From Plasmopara viticola (lineage: Eukaryota; Oomycota; Peronosporomycetes; Peronosporales; Peronosporaceae), in assembly GCA_001695595.3 (NCBI GenBank), contig MBPM02000036.1:1-64000 (forward strand): a stretch of DNA of 64,000 bases, written 5' to 3'. The notes under the pieces were generated by a model that did not search any database, was not told the DNA's origin, and worked only from the letters and a program-made list of their open reading frames with translations. Each line of letters opens with the position of its first letter. Positions within the stretch are counted from its first letter, which is position 1. Of this stretch, positions 34,756-45,866 are shown in pieces. Made by a program: the position numbers and the translations under genes.

Positions 34756-37700
34756 AATAACGAACCCGAACGAGATCCTCAGCGACGACAACTACTTCCT
34801 GTGGGAGTTTAACGCCCGCATGGCATTGGCCAGGAAGGACCTCCTCGACCATCTCGAGGTGAAGCCAGAAGACGCAGTGAACGCCCCCGCCCAATGGAAA
34901 GCCGCCGATGTGAAGGCGCTGGCTGTGGTGTCGAAGCTGTTGAGTCCAACGTACCAGATGATGGTGAGGGAAGCCAATTCTGCATGGGAAGCATGGCAAA
35001 TTCTGCGTGCATTTTTCATGAAGCAGAGTCTGCACAACCGTGTGCAGCTGCGCAAGCAACTCCACGAGTTCGCGATGGCCAGTGGTGGGAGTCTCATGGA
35101 GCATCTGGTGCAGTTCGATGAATTGTGTGCGAAGTTGGCTGCGGTTGGTGACGCTCTGCCTGAAGAGGAGAAGCTGGTGATCCTCCTTGGTAGTGTGCCA
35201 AGTGAGTACGACGCGATGGTGCGGCTCATCGAAGTGCGCGACCGTGTGACACTTCTGGATGCGAAAGAGATGCTCCGACGCGAATATGAGATGATTCAGA
35301 AACGCGAGGTGAAGGAGCAAGCATTCAAGGCGACGGTGAGTGATAATGGTGGAAGGTTCCAGAATGGGCGTGGAGGCCGACGTGGACGAAATGCCAAGAG
35401 ACACGGACGCAAAGGGCATAATGGTGGTGACAAGAAGGAGTTCAAGGGCCGATGCTATGAATGCCACGAAGCTGGCCACAAGAAACAAGATTGCCCGAGG
35501 CTGAAGGGCAATGCCGGTGGTTCGGAGTTCGCGTTCTCCGCTATGACCGCTGGTGGTGAGCGATCGTCCACCTGGCTCCTTGATAGTGGAGCCAGCTCGC
35601 ATATGACTACGGATCGGAATGATTTTTCGGAATACCGCCCGCTTACAGAACCAATCGAGATCATGGTGGCAAATGGCCAGCGAGTTGCCGCCATAGGTAT
35701 GGGTACCGTGCGAGTTAACTTTACCGGAGGCGTGCGGGTGAAGTTGACGGATGTTCTCCACGTTCAGAAATTGGACCGAAAGCTACTGTCGGTTCCTGCA
35801 CTCATGTCCAAGAATCTCGCTGTGCAATTCGACAAGACCGGTGCCTCCATTTTGCAGAATGGCCGTGTTGTTGTTCGAGTCCCTCGGATTGGGAAACTGT
35901 ACGCGTGTGAACTAAAGTACAGAACGGAAGGCAACGCGTATACGGCATTTGATGGTGAGTCAAGTGATAAAGCCTACGAAGTCATTCACGCGCGCCTGGG
36001 GCACGTCTCCGATACCAAGCTAAAGCTAGTTGCTAGCGCGTGCGATGGTATCCCCCCTATGGCTTTGTCTCAATCGGATGGTGGTGTCTGCGGTGGCTGT
36101 GCGCAAGGAAAAATGACCACAAGCTCGTACGCGCACCAATCGGGTAGCGAGATAAAGACAGGTCGCCCATTCGAGATTGTGCACACGGATGTGATGGGGC
36201 CAATAAAACCGAAGTCCAAGGGTGGTGCGGTATACATCGTGGTCTTCGTGGACGACTTCAGCCGAGTAGTGTTCGTCAACTTCATCAAGCAGAAGTCTCA
36301 AGTGTTCGATTGCTTCAAGGCATTCTGCACTCAGGTTAAGGTGCAACACGGCTGCAAGGTGATGTGTGTTCGTAGTGACAACGGTGGTGAATATGTGAGC
36401 AAGCGCTTCGGCAAGTTCTGTGCGTCCAAAGGGATCATTCACCAGACGAGTGCGCCATACAGCCCCCAGCAAAATGGGACCGCTGAGCGTATGAACCGGA
36501 CACTAGCTGACATGGCCCGGTCGATGCTACACTACATGCGAGTGGACCGTGTGTGGTGGGCTGAAGCGTTTCGGACTGCAGCTTACATCGTCAACCGTAT
36601 CCCGAATACTGCGCGACCGGATCAGAGCCCCCTCGAAGTATTAACCGGAAAGCGCCAGTCACTCGAAGACCTTCGTGTATTTGGTGCTCGTGGCTACGTA
36701 CATGTTGACAAGCCAAACGTAGGCAAACTTGATCCTCGAGCTCACCGTTGCCTCTTCCTTGGATACGCTGATGGTTCGAAAGCGTATCGTGTGTGGGATT
36801 ACGACGACGAGCGCATCGTGATTTCGCGATCGGTGCATCTGAATGAGCGACCACCAGACACGTTCCAAGCCGTCAGTGATGACTCAAGTTGCTTTCCTTG
36901 GGTGGTTAGCATCAATGATCACGATTCCGTGAGTTATATTCCGCCACCGCGACCAGTGAATGAGAACGACCATGATGCAACTGCGGATGTCGACGATGCC
37001 GCCGACGTTGAAATGGAAGAAGTGCCCCCTACCGATGCTCAAATCTCACCCGTTCCTACTGATGCTTTGGACAGGGGGAGTAACAGCCAGATGCAAGTTG
37101 TCCAGCGCATCAGTCCTTCCACTGCTACCGAAGATCAGCAGATGCAGCTCGCCCAGCGTCCTGATTGCGATATCGTCCCGCACTCACAACATCTAAGTCG
37201 GTCGATCGATCGCCCCGCCATCGTCCAGCATCTCAACCCGAGCCTTGACCTCGTCCGTGCTGCCGGATGTGATCCGTGCGCACCGTCAGCAATAATCCCT
37301 CATGGTGAAGGTGTTGGCGTCGGCTTCGATGCATCAGAGAATCGCATAGTGTTCAGTGGTGGTTCCATTCGCCCTCGATCGATCACGTATGAACAACCGC
37401 GTCTACTGACTGATGGAGATATGCCTTTGCATCTTGGTGGCGCTGAAAATGACGATGAGCCAGAACCAGAAAGCAAGCGACCACGCCTGGATGAGTACGA
37501 AATTGCGTTGGCGGTGTCTGAGCTGCCTACATCATACGCTGAAGCAATGGCGGCCCCTGACGCTCCACAATGGAAGGAAGCTATACGTGCTGAGATTCGG
37601 TCGCATGTGCGGAGCCACACGTGGGACATGGTGCGACGACCTCAAGGAAACAAGGTGATCGGATGCAAATGGGTATTCGCGAAGAAGTACGACGAGAATG

Positions 37701-39097
37701 GAGCGGTTAAGCGATACAAGGCACGTCTAGTCGCTCGAGGTTTCCTCCAGACTCGCGGCATAGACTATACCCACACATACTCACCAGTGGCAAGCATGAA
37801 CACGATCCGGGTCTTTCTCGCATTGTGCTGCTCTCGACGCCTCATGATTCGCCAGTTTGACATTGAGACCGCATTTCTAAATGGAAAGCTTGACGAAACA
37901 GTGTTTATGAATCCCCCTGAAGGAGTGAATGTGGCGCCGGAATTGGTTTGCAGACTCCGCCGCAGCCTCTATGGACTCAAGCAAGCTGCAGCTGTGTGGC
38001 ACCGTACCATCCGCGACGTGTTCAAGCGTCTCGGTTTCAAACAGTGTCGAGCTGATCCTTGTCTCTTCGTTCGACGAGATGACAGTGACCCAGCGGCCGC
38101 GGTTTTTGTGGTGCTCTACGTAGACGATCTACTTGTTGGCTGCAAAACAGAGGAACAAGCGCGATCCGTGTGTACTGGTCTCGCGTCGCACTTCACGGTC
38201 AAATCACTCGGTGATGCTCGTTTCGTTCTCGGGATGGAAGTACTTCACGATCGGAAACGTGGTGAAATGGTGGTGAAGCAATCTCAGTTTATAACCAAGT
38301 TGCTCGAGCGTTTTGGTCAAGTATCTGCTCATGGTGTCCGCAACCCAATGGTAATTGGTCAAGATCTCAGCCCATCCGACAAGCACGGTGTATGCACAGA
38401 CAAAAATAAGTACCGCGAACTAATCGGATCAATGCTGTACGTTGCCAATGCCACACGTCCCGACATTGGCTACGTGCTGTCGATACTCTCTCAGTACCTC
38501 GATACGCCGCGTGAGATGCATTGGAATGCTGCGCTACGTGTACTTCGCTACCTCAAGGCCACTCTTTCGATCGGCATCCACTACACGGCAAAGGGCAAGA
38601 ATATCGTGACATACTGCGACGCGAACTGGGGTGGTGATAAGGAGACGCGACGCTCGACGTCTGGTGTGATGGTGAAGATGGCTGACGGTCCGGTCATCTA
38701 CAAGAGCAAGCGTCAAGCGACCGTCGCATTATCAACTGCTGAAGCCGAGTACATGGCTCTCGCACTTACCGCTCAAGAAGTACTGTGGCTGCGTTTCCTC
38801 CTCACAGAGATGGGTGTAAACGTGTCGAGTGCGTCGACGATCTACATGGACAACCAGTCGGCGATTAGTATGGAACCTAACCACGGATACACCCCACGCG
38901 CCAAGCACATCGACCTCCGAGCTCACTTCGTCCGTGACTACGTCGAGAAGGGCACCATCAAGGTGGAGTACGTACCATCGGAGTCTCAGCTAGCGGATAT
39001 GTTAACGAAGGCCATTCCGACGCCGCGCTTTGTGGTGCTTCGTGACGCATGCGGACTTGTGGACTGTCAAGTTGAGGGGGAGTGTAACGGCCTCTAA
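34748..39097 (+). CDS. Copia Gag-Pol polyprotein (1449 aa, open)
   Basis: This is a complete Ty1/copia polyprotein in one frame. The Gag region (about 1-230) has the NYFLWEFNARMAL block. A CX2CX4HX4C zinc knuckle lies at 236-249. The protease motif DSGASSH starts at 279. The integrase has a pre-integrase HHCC region (LGH...CGGCAQGK), then catalytic Asp481, Asp544 and Glu580, a D-X62-D-X35-E spacing. Reverse transcriptase follows a polar linker, with YVDD at 1124-1127. RNase H acidic residues are Asp1291, Glu1332 and Asp1368. The start codon lies in the primer-binding site and the stop in the 3' LTR. Residues near 1379 read EPNHGY where element 1 has ATNHGY. Its truncated LTR means that transcription from its own promoter is doubtful. 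Confidence 0.95.
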   Translation: MSPITNPNEILSDDNYFLWEFNARMALARKDLLDHLEVKPEDAVNAPAQWKAADVKALAVVSKLLSPTYQMMVREANSAWEAWQILRAFFMKQSLHNRVQLRKQLHEFAMASGGSLMEHLVQFDELCAKLAAVGDALPEEEKLVILLGSVPSEYDAMVRLIEVRDRVTLLDAKEMLRREYEMIQKREVKEQAFKATVSDNGGRFQNGRGGRRGRNAKRHGRKGHNGGDKKEFKGRCYECHEAGHKKQDCPRLKGNAGGSEFAFSAMTAGGERSSTWLLDSGASSHMTTDRNDFSEYRPLTEPIEIMVANGQRVAAIGMGTVRVNFTGGVRVKLTDVLHVQKLDRKLLSVPALMSKNLAVQFDKTGASILQNGRVVVRVPRIGKLYACELKYRTEGNAYTAFDGESSDKAYEVIHARLGHVSDTKLKLVASACDGIPPMALSQSDGGVCGGCAQGKMTTSSYAHQSGSEIKTGRPFEIVHTDVMGPIKPKSKGGAVYIVVFVDDFSRVVFVNFIKQKSQVFDCFKAFCTQVKVQHGCKVMCVRSDNGGEYVSKRFGKFCASKGIIHQTSAPYSPQQNGTAERMNRTLADMARSMLHYMRVDRVWWAEAFRTAAYIVNRIPNTARPDQSPLEVLTGKRQSLEDLRVFGARGYVHVDKPNVGKLDPRAHRCLFLGYADGSKAYRVWDYDDERIVISRSVHLNERPPDTFQAVSDDSSCFPWVVSINDHDSVSYIPPPRPVNENDHDATADVDDAADVEMEEVPPTDAQISPVPTDALDRGSNSQMQVVQRISPSTATEDQQMQLAQRPDCDIVPHSQHLSRSIDRPAIVQHLNPSLDLVRAAGCDPCAPSAIIPHGEGVGVGFDASENRIVFSGGSIRPRSITYEQPRLLTDGDMPLHLGGAENDDEPEPESKRPRLDEYEIALAVSELPTSYAEAMAAPDAPQWKEAIRAEIRSHVRSHTWDMVRRPQGNKVIGCKWVFAKKYDENGAVKRYKARLVARGFLQTRGIDYTHTYSPVASMNTIRVFLALCCSRRLMIRQFDIETAFLNGKLDETVFMNPPEGVNVAPELVCRLRRSLYGLKQAAAVWHRTIRDVFKRLGFKQCRADPCLFVRRDDSDPAAAVFVVLYVDDLLVGCKTEEQARSVCTGLASHFTVKSLGDARFVLGMEVLHDRKRGEMVVKQSQFITKLLERFGQVSAHGVRNPMVIGQDLSPSDKHGVCTDKNKYRELIGSMLYVANATRPDIGYVLSILSQYLDTPREMHWNAALRVLRYLKATLSIGIHYTAKGKNIVTYCDANWGGDKETRRSTSGVMVKMADGPVIYKSKRQATVALSTAEAEYMALALTAQEVLWLRFLLTEMGVNVSSASTIYMDNQSAISMEPNHGYTPRAKHIDLRAHFVRDYVEKGTIKVEYVPSESQLADMLTKAIPTPRFVVLRDACGLVDCQVEGECNGL
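39074..39082 (+). promoter_or_regulatory. Polypurine tract of copia element 2
   Basis: GAGGGGGAG adjoins the 3' LTR and is also the coding sequence for the polyprotein's penultimate residues. Confidence 0.8.
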
Positions 39098-39262
39098 TTG
39101 GGTGTCCCACAGTATGTGCCAACTTGACATATAAGAGAAATCGTCACATTCTAGAATATCGAGACAGAAGAACACGTGGCTACAAGTGAGTAAGAGCCTA
39201 TAGTTTGCTTTATTCCTATGAATTTACTTTCCATTTTGCACTGCGACAATCACATTGTTATA
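39083..39262 (+). repeat. 3' LTR of copia element 2
   Basis: It is a complete 180-bp LTR from TGTAACGGCC to TTGTTATA. It contains the Gag-Pol stop codon and is followed by GTTTT and array spacer. Confidence 0.92.
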
Positions 39263-39522
39263 GTTTTCACCACTAAACACCTATATAATCATGAGAAAGG
39301 GCAAAACCATTATTTTTATCCCAACTGCAGTAACAACAGACTCGTAATAAGCATAGATCAACAACTACGACAAAAGACCTTCGAATTGACTAACTTTATT
39401 CTAAAAAACGGAAACGACAGCATCAGAAGCAGCGTGGTGTCATATTTAGTAGAAAATGAAATCCGAGCATCGAATAATTGAGTGAGGGTACGATATTGTA
39501 AGTCGGATACGTCGACCCAGAT

Positions 39523-39770
39523 CTACCACCAGCCTCCACCCCAGCCTCCACCCCAGCCACCACCTAAGCCTCCGCCCCAGCCACCACCCCATCCGAGTCC
39601 ACCCCAAGGCCCTCCCCAGCCCCAGAATTCCTTCTTATTACCTTCTGGACCCTTACCTGCAGCAGGTGCTGCCTCTGTAGGCATAGCTGCTGACCGCAGT
39701 GCATTTTGGTCAGCAGCGGCAAAGTTTGCAACAGCAATTGCAGCAGCGACGGCGAAAGCAGTAACTTCAT
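39523..39770 (-). pseudogene. Array copy 26, frameshifted at codon 3
   Basis: One A is missing near 39763 (GCAGTAACTTC for GCAGTAAACTTC), the same lesion as in copy 22. The protein reads MKLLLSPSLLQ and the mature part is out of frame. Otherwise the gene is Phe17 type and complete. Confidence 0.82.
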
Positions 39771-40753
39771 GGTCTTATCGAGGAGTAGACAACTAAGCAA
39801 AGTTGATTTCAAAGTCTCGAAGCAAGTTGCGTTGTGATGAATATCTATGCCGTGTCTCCTCTTCGAGCGGTAAATCCTGTCATTTTCTTGGATTTTTACC
39901 AGCATCCAAATCCATCGCGAATTTGATGGCACCTCAGTAGCTGAAAATTACACTTTCTTGTCATTTGTGATGTGTTTGTATCTGACGGAGTACGTTCATC
40001 AAAGCCACTATGTAAAACCCAAAATTTAATGATCAATGAGCAAAACAATGGAATTTTTGCGTCCTACCATATAAAGTTGCGGTCCTGCCAGTAGCTATCC
40101 ATCTAAATATGATTGATTCTGGAAATTGAGCTTATAACCATACTTTACTTTCAAAAACACTATGACGGGTGATGCCGTTGTCTTACTCAGTGCCTGTACT
40201 TCGATCTCCCTTTTCTTGATGGAAAGTTAGATTCTTTTAAGTATAGGATTCTCAAGTCCTCTACGTTTAGACTCTCAACAACTCATATCGCAGCTACAAG
40301 TGCTACGAGATAAAGCCGTTCAGAAAGACACACCTTTATCATCACACATCCACTTTTTGCTATCAGCTTCCTTTTTTGTGTCAGTAAGTCTTGAATGTCG
40401 GTCGGGACATGTCAAAAGTCATATCCTGTACTTAATTATACTGTCAGTATTCGTTGATATGTACTTCGATATTCATTCACTTAAATTGTTTTCACTACTA
40501 AACACCTATATAATCAGGAGAAAGGAATCAGGGCAAAACCATAATTTTATCCCAACTGCAGTAACAACAGACTCGTAATAAGCATAGATCAACAACTACG
40601 ACAAAAGACCTTCGAATTGACTAACTTTATTCTAAAAAACGGAAACGACAGCATCAGAAGCAGCGTGGTGTCATATTTAGTAGAAAATGAAATCCGAGCA
40701 TCGAATAATTGAGTGAGGGTACGGTATTGTAAGTCGGATACGTCGACCCAGAT

Positions 40754-41002
40754 CTACCACCAGCCTCCACCCCAGCCTCCACCCCAGCCACCACCTAAGC
40801 CTCCGCCCCAGCCACCACCCCATCCGAGTCCACCCCAAGGCCCTCCCCAGCCCCAGAATTCCTTCTTATTACCTTCTGGACCCTTACCTGCAGCAGGTGC
40901 TGCCTCTGTAGGCATAGCTGCTGACCGCAGTGCATTTTGGTCAGCAGCGGCAAAGTTTGCAACAGCAATTGCAGCAGCGACGGCGAAAGCAGTAACCTTC
41001 AT
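40754..41002 (-). CDS. Array copy 27 (82 aa, open, Val3 and Phe17)
   Basis: This copy is open, with MKVTAF and VANFAAADQ and a full tail. It is the first of a run at the right end where seven of eight copies are open. Confidence 0.88.
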   Translation of the reverse strand: MKVTAFAVAAAIAVANFAAADQNALRSAAMPTEAAPAAGKGPEGNKKEFWGWGGPWGGLGWGGGWGGGLGGGWGGGWGGGWW

Positions 41003-41975
41003 GGTCTTATCGAGGAGTAGACAATCAAGCAAAGTTGATTTCAAAGTCTCGAAGCAAGTTGCGTTGTGATGAATATCTATGCCGTGTCTCCTCTTCGAGC
41101 GGTAAATCCTGTCATTTTCTTGGATTTTTACCAGCATCCAAATCCATCGCGAATTTGATGGCACCTCAGTAGCTGGAAATTACACTTTCTTGTCATTTGT
41201 GATGTGTTTGTATCTGACGGAGTACGTTCATCAGCGCCACTATGTAAAGCCAAAATTTAATGATCAATGAGCAAAACAATGGAATTTTTGCGTCCTACCA
41301 TATAAAGTTGCGGTCCTGGCCAGTAGCTATCCATCTAAATATGATTGATTCTGGAAATTGAGCTTATAACCATACTTTGCTTTCAAAAACACTATGACGG
41401 GTGATGCCGTTGTCTTACTCAGTGCCTGTACTTCGATCTCCCTTTTCTTGATGGAAAGTTAGATTCTTTTAAGCATAGGATTCTCAAGTCCACTACGTTT
41501 AGACTCTCAACAACTCATATCGCAGCTACAAGTGCTACGAGATAAAGCCGTTCAGAAAGACACCTTTATCATCACACATCCACTTTTTGCTATCAGCTTC
41601 CTTCTTTGTGTCAGTAAGTCTTGAATGTCGGTCGGGACATGTCAAAAGTCATATCCTATACTTAATTATACTGTCAGTATTCGTTGATATGTACTTCGAT
41701 CATTCATTCACTTAATTGTTTTCACCACTAAACACCTATATAATCGTGAGAAAGGGCAAAACCATAATTCTATCCCAACTGCAGTAACAACAGACTCGTA
41801 ATAAGCATAGATCAACAACTACGACAAAAGACCTTCGAATTGACTAACTTATTCTTAAAAACGGAAACGACAGCATCAGAAGCAGCGTGGTGTCATATTT
41901 AGTAGAAAATGAAATCCAAGCATCGAATAATTGAGTGAGGGTACGATATTGTAAGTCGGATACGTCGACCCAGAT

Positions 41976-42212
41976 CTACCACCAGCCTCCACCCCAGCCA
42001 CCACCTAAGCCTCCGCCCCAGCCACCACCCCATCCGAGTCCACCCCAAGGCCCTCCCCAGCTCGAGAATTCCTTCTTATTACCATCTGGACCCTTACCTG
42101 CAGCAGGTGCTGCCTCTGTAGGCATAGCTGCTGACCGCAGTGCGTTTTGGTCAGCAGCGGCAAAGTTTGCAACAGCAATTGCAGCAGCGACGGCGAAAGC
42201 AGTAAACTTCAT
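41976..42212 (-). CDS. Array copy 28 (78 aa, open)
   Basis: This copy is open but one GGGW unit shorter. It has coding changes found nowhere else in the window: GPDGN for GPEGN and KEFSSWGG for KEFWGWGG, the latter from a CTCGAG in place of CCCCAG at 42061-42066. Two of the tail's Trp/Gly residues become Ser-Ser. Confidence 0.87.
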   Translation of the reverse strand: MKFTAFAVAAAIAVANFAAADQNALRSAAMPTEAAPAAGKGPDGNKKEFSSWGGPWGGLGWGGGWGGGLGGGWGGGWW

Positions 42213-43184
42213 GGTCTTATCGAGGAGTAGACAATCAAGCAAAGTTGATTTCAAAGTCTCGAAGCAAGTTGCGTTGTGATGAATATCTATGCCGTGTCTC
42301 CTCTTCGAGCGGTAAATCCTGTCATTTCTTGGATTTTTACCAGCATCCAAATCCATCGCGAATTTGATGGCACCTCAGTAGCTGGAAATTACACTTTCTT
42401 GTCATTTGTGATGTGTTTGTATCTGACGGAGTACGTTCATCAAAGCCCACTATGTAAAACCAAAATTTAATGATCAATGAGCAAAACAATGGAATTTTTG
42501 CGTCCTACCATATAAAGTTGCGGTCCTGACCAGTAGCTATCCATCTAAATATGATTGATTCTGGAAATTGAGCTTATAACCATACTTTACTTTCAAAAAC
42601 ACTATGACGGGTGATGCCGTTGTCTTACTCAGTGCCTGTACTTCGATCTCCTTTTTCTTGATGAAAGTTAGATTCTTTTAAGTATAGGATTCTCAAGTCC
42701 ACTGCGTTTAGACTCTCAACAACTCATATCGCAGCTACAAGTGCTGCGAGATAAAGCCGTTCAGAAAGACACACCTTTATCATCACACATCCACTTTTTG
42801 CTATCAGCTTCCTTTTTGTGTCAGTTAGTCTTGAATGTCGGTCGGGACATGTCAAAAGTCATATCCTGTACTTAATTATACTGTCAGTATTCGTTGATAT
42901 GTACTTCGATCATTCATTCACTTAAATTGTTTTCACCACTAAACACCTATATAATCATGAGAAAGGGCAAAACCATAATTCTATCCCAACTGCAGTAACA
43001 ACAGACTCGTAATAAGCATAGATCAACAACTACGACAAAAGACCTTCGAATTGACTAATTTATTCTAAAACGGAAACGACAGCATCAGAAGCAGCGTGGT
43101 GTCATATTTAGTAGAAAATGAAATCCGAGCATCGAATAATTGAGTGAGGGTACGGTATTGTAAGTCGGATACGTCGACCCAGAT

Positions 43185-43432
43185 CTACCACCAGCCTCCA
43201 CCCCAGCCTCCACCCCAGCCACCACCTAAGCCTCCGCCCCAGCCACCACCCCATCCGAGTCCACCCCAAGGCCCTCCCCAGCCCCAGAATTCCTTCTTAT
43301 TACCTTCTGGACCCTTACCTGCAGCAGGTGCTGCCTCTGTAGGCATAGCTGCTGACCGCAGTGCATTTTGGTCAGCAGCGGCAAGTTTGCAACAGCAATT
43401 GCAGCAGCGACGGCGAAAGCAGTAAACTTCAT
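43185..43432 (-). pseudogene. Array copy 29, frameshifted at the end of the signal peptide
   Basis: One base is missing near 43383 (GGCAAGTTTGC), the same site as in copy 9, although this copy is of the Phe17 type (GCAACAGCAATT). It is the only broken copy among the last eight. Confidence 0.8.
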
Positions 43433-44405
43433 GGTCTTATCGAGGAGTAGACAACAAGCAAAGTTGATTTCAAAGTCTCGAAGCAAGTTGCGTTGTGATG
43501 AATATCTATGCCGTGTCTCCTCTTCGAGCGGTAAATCCTGTCATTTCTTGATTTTTACCAGCATCCAAATCCATCGCGAATTTGATGGCACCTCAGTAGC
43601 TGAAATTACACTTTCTTGTCATTTGTGATGTGTTTGTATCTGACGGAGTACGTTCATCAAAGCCACTATGTAAAACCAAAATTTAATGATCAATGAGCAA
43701 AACAATGGAATTTTTGCGTCCTACCATATAAAGTTGCGGTCCTGGCCAGTAGCTATCCATCTAAATATGATTGATTCTGGAAATTGAGCTTATAACCATA
43801 CTTTACTTTCAAAAACACTATGACGGGTGATGCCGTTGTCTTACTCAGTGCCTGTACTTCGATCTCCTTTTCTTGATGAAAGTTAGATTCTTTTAAGTAT
43901 AGGATTCTCAAGTCCACTGCGTTTAGACTCTCAATAACTCATATCGCAGCTACAAGTGCTGCGAGATAAAGCCGTTCAGAAAGACACACCTTTATCATCA
44001 CACATCCACTTTTTGCTATCAGCTTCCTTTTTTGTGTCAGTAAGTCTTGAATGTCGGTCGGGACATGTCAAAAGTCATATCCTGTACTTAATTATACTGT
44101 CAGTATTCGTTGATATGTACTTCGATCATTCATTCACTTAAATTGTTTTCACCACTAAACACCTATATAATCATGAGAAAGGGCAAAACCATAATTCTAT
44201 CCCAACTGCAGTAACAACAGACTCGTAATAAGCATAGATCAACAACTACGACAAAAGACCTTCGAATTGACTAACTTTATTCTTAAAAACGGAAACGACA
44301 GCATCAGAAGCAGCGTGGTGTCATATTTAGTAGAAAATGAAATCCGAGCATCGAATAATTGAGTGAGGGTACGGTATTGTATAAGTCGGATACGTCGACC
44401 CAGAT

Positions 44406-44642
44406 CTACCACCAGCCTCCACCCCAGCCACCACCTAAGCCTCCGCCCCAGCCACCACCCCATCCGAGTCCACCCCAAGGCCCTCCCCAGCCCCAGAATT
44501 CCTTCTTATTACCTTCTGGACCCTTACCTGCAGCAGGTGCTGCCTCTGTAGGCATAGCTGCTGACCGCAGTGCATTTTGGTCAGCAGCGGCAAAGTTTGC
44601 AACAGCAATTGCAGCAGCGACGGCGAAAGCAGTAAACTTCAT
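44406..44642 (-). CDS. Array copy 30 (78 aa, open)
   Basis: This copy is open, starts MKFTAF and has Phe17. The tail is one GGGW unit shorter than the reference. An extra TA near 44387 downstream of the gene (TTGTATAAGTCGG) is a spacer variant also seen near copies 20, 22, 24, 25 and 34. Confidence 0.88.
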   Translation of the reverse strand: MKFTAFAVAAAIAVANFAAADQNALRSAAMPTEAAPAAGKGPEGNKKEFWGWGGPWGGLGWGGGWGGGLGGGWGGGWW

Positions 44643-45617
44643 GGTCTTATCGAGGAGTAGACAACTAAGCAAAGTTGATTTCAAAGTCTCGAAGCAAGTT
44701 GCGTTGTGATGAATATCTATGCCGTGTCTCCTCTTCGAGCGGTAAATCCTGTCATTTTCTTGGATTTTTACCAGCATCCAAATCCATCGCGAATTTGATG
44801 GCACCTCAGTAGCTGGAAATTACACTTTCTTGTCATTTGTGATGTGTTTGTATCTGACGGAGTACGTTCATCAAAGCCACTATGTAAAACCAAAATTTAA
44901 TGATCAATGAGCAAAACAATGGAATTTTTGCGTCCTACCATATAAAGTTGCGGTCCTGACCAGTAGCTATCCATCTAAATATGATTGATTCTGGAAATTG
45001 AGCTTATAACCATACTTTACTTTCAAAAACACTATGACGGGTGATGCCGTTGTCTTACTCAGTGCCTGTACTTCGATCTCCTTTTCTTGATGGAAAAGTT
45101 AGATTCTTTTAAGTATAGGATTCTCAAGTCCACTGCGTTTAGACTCTCAACAACTCATATCACAGCTACAAGTGCTGCGAGATAAAGCCGTTCAGAAAGA
45201 CACACCTTTATCATCACACATCCACTTTTTGCTATCAGCTTCCTTTTTGTGTCAGTAAGTCTTGAATGTCGGTCGGGACATGTCAAAAGTCATATCCTGT
45301 ACTTAATTATACTGTCAGTATTCGTTGATATGTACTTCGATCATTCATTCACTTAAATTGTTTTCACCACTAAACACCTATATAATCATGAGAAAGGGCA
45401 AAACCATAATTCTATCCCAACTGCAGTAACAACAGACTCGTAAAAGCATAGATCAACAACTACGACAAAAGACCTTCGAATTGACTAACTTTATTCTTAA
45501 AAACGGAAACGACAGCATCAGAAGCAGCGTGGTGTCATATTTAGTAGAAAATGAAATCCGAGCATCAAATAATTGAGTGATGGTACGGTATTGTAAGTCG
45601 GATACGTCGACCCAGAT

Positions 45618-45866
45618 CTACCACCAGCCTCCACCCCAGCCTCCACCCCAGCCACCACCTAAGCCTCCGCCCCAGCCACCACCCCATCCGAGTCCACCCC
45701 AAGGCCCTCCCCAGCCCCAGAATTCCTTCTTATTACCTTCTGGACCCTTACCTGCAGCAGGTGCTGCCTCTGTAGGCATAGCTGCTGACCGCAGTGCATT
45801 TTGGTCAGCAGCGGCAAAGTTTGCAACAGCAATTGCAGCAGCGACGGCGAAAGCAGTAACCTTCAT
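45618..45866 (-). CDS. Array copy 31 (82 aa, open, Val3)
   Basis: This copy is open with MKVTAF, Phe17 and a full tail; the protein equals that of copies 27 and 32. Downstream, GAGTGATGG replaces GAGTGAGGG. Confidence 0.88.
   Translation of the reverse strand: MKVTAFAVAAAIAVANFAAADQNALRSAAMPTEAAPAAGKGPEGNKKEFWGWGGPWGGLGWGGGWGGGLGGGWGGGWGGGWW

Larger units (their letters stand above)
34596..39262 (+). mobile_element. Ty1/copia LTR retrotransposon 2 (open Gag-Pol, truncated 5' LTR)
   Basis: This element is nearly identical to element 1. Its 3' LTR is complete (180 bp) but the 5' LTR lacks its first 32 bp, and the left side has no target duplication. The right flank (GTTTTCACCAC) is the same base of the array unit as for element 1. 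These facts fit duplication of an occupied unit followed by a deletion that joined array copy 25 to the LTR. Confidence 0.95.

Noticed and set aside
34739..35761. Minus-strand ORF of 340 codons antisense to copia Gag
   Set aside because: It lies entirely opposite a recognisable Gag-protease region and has no known domain.
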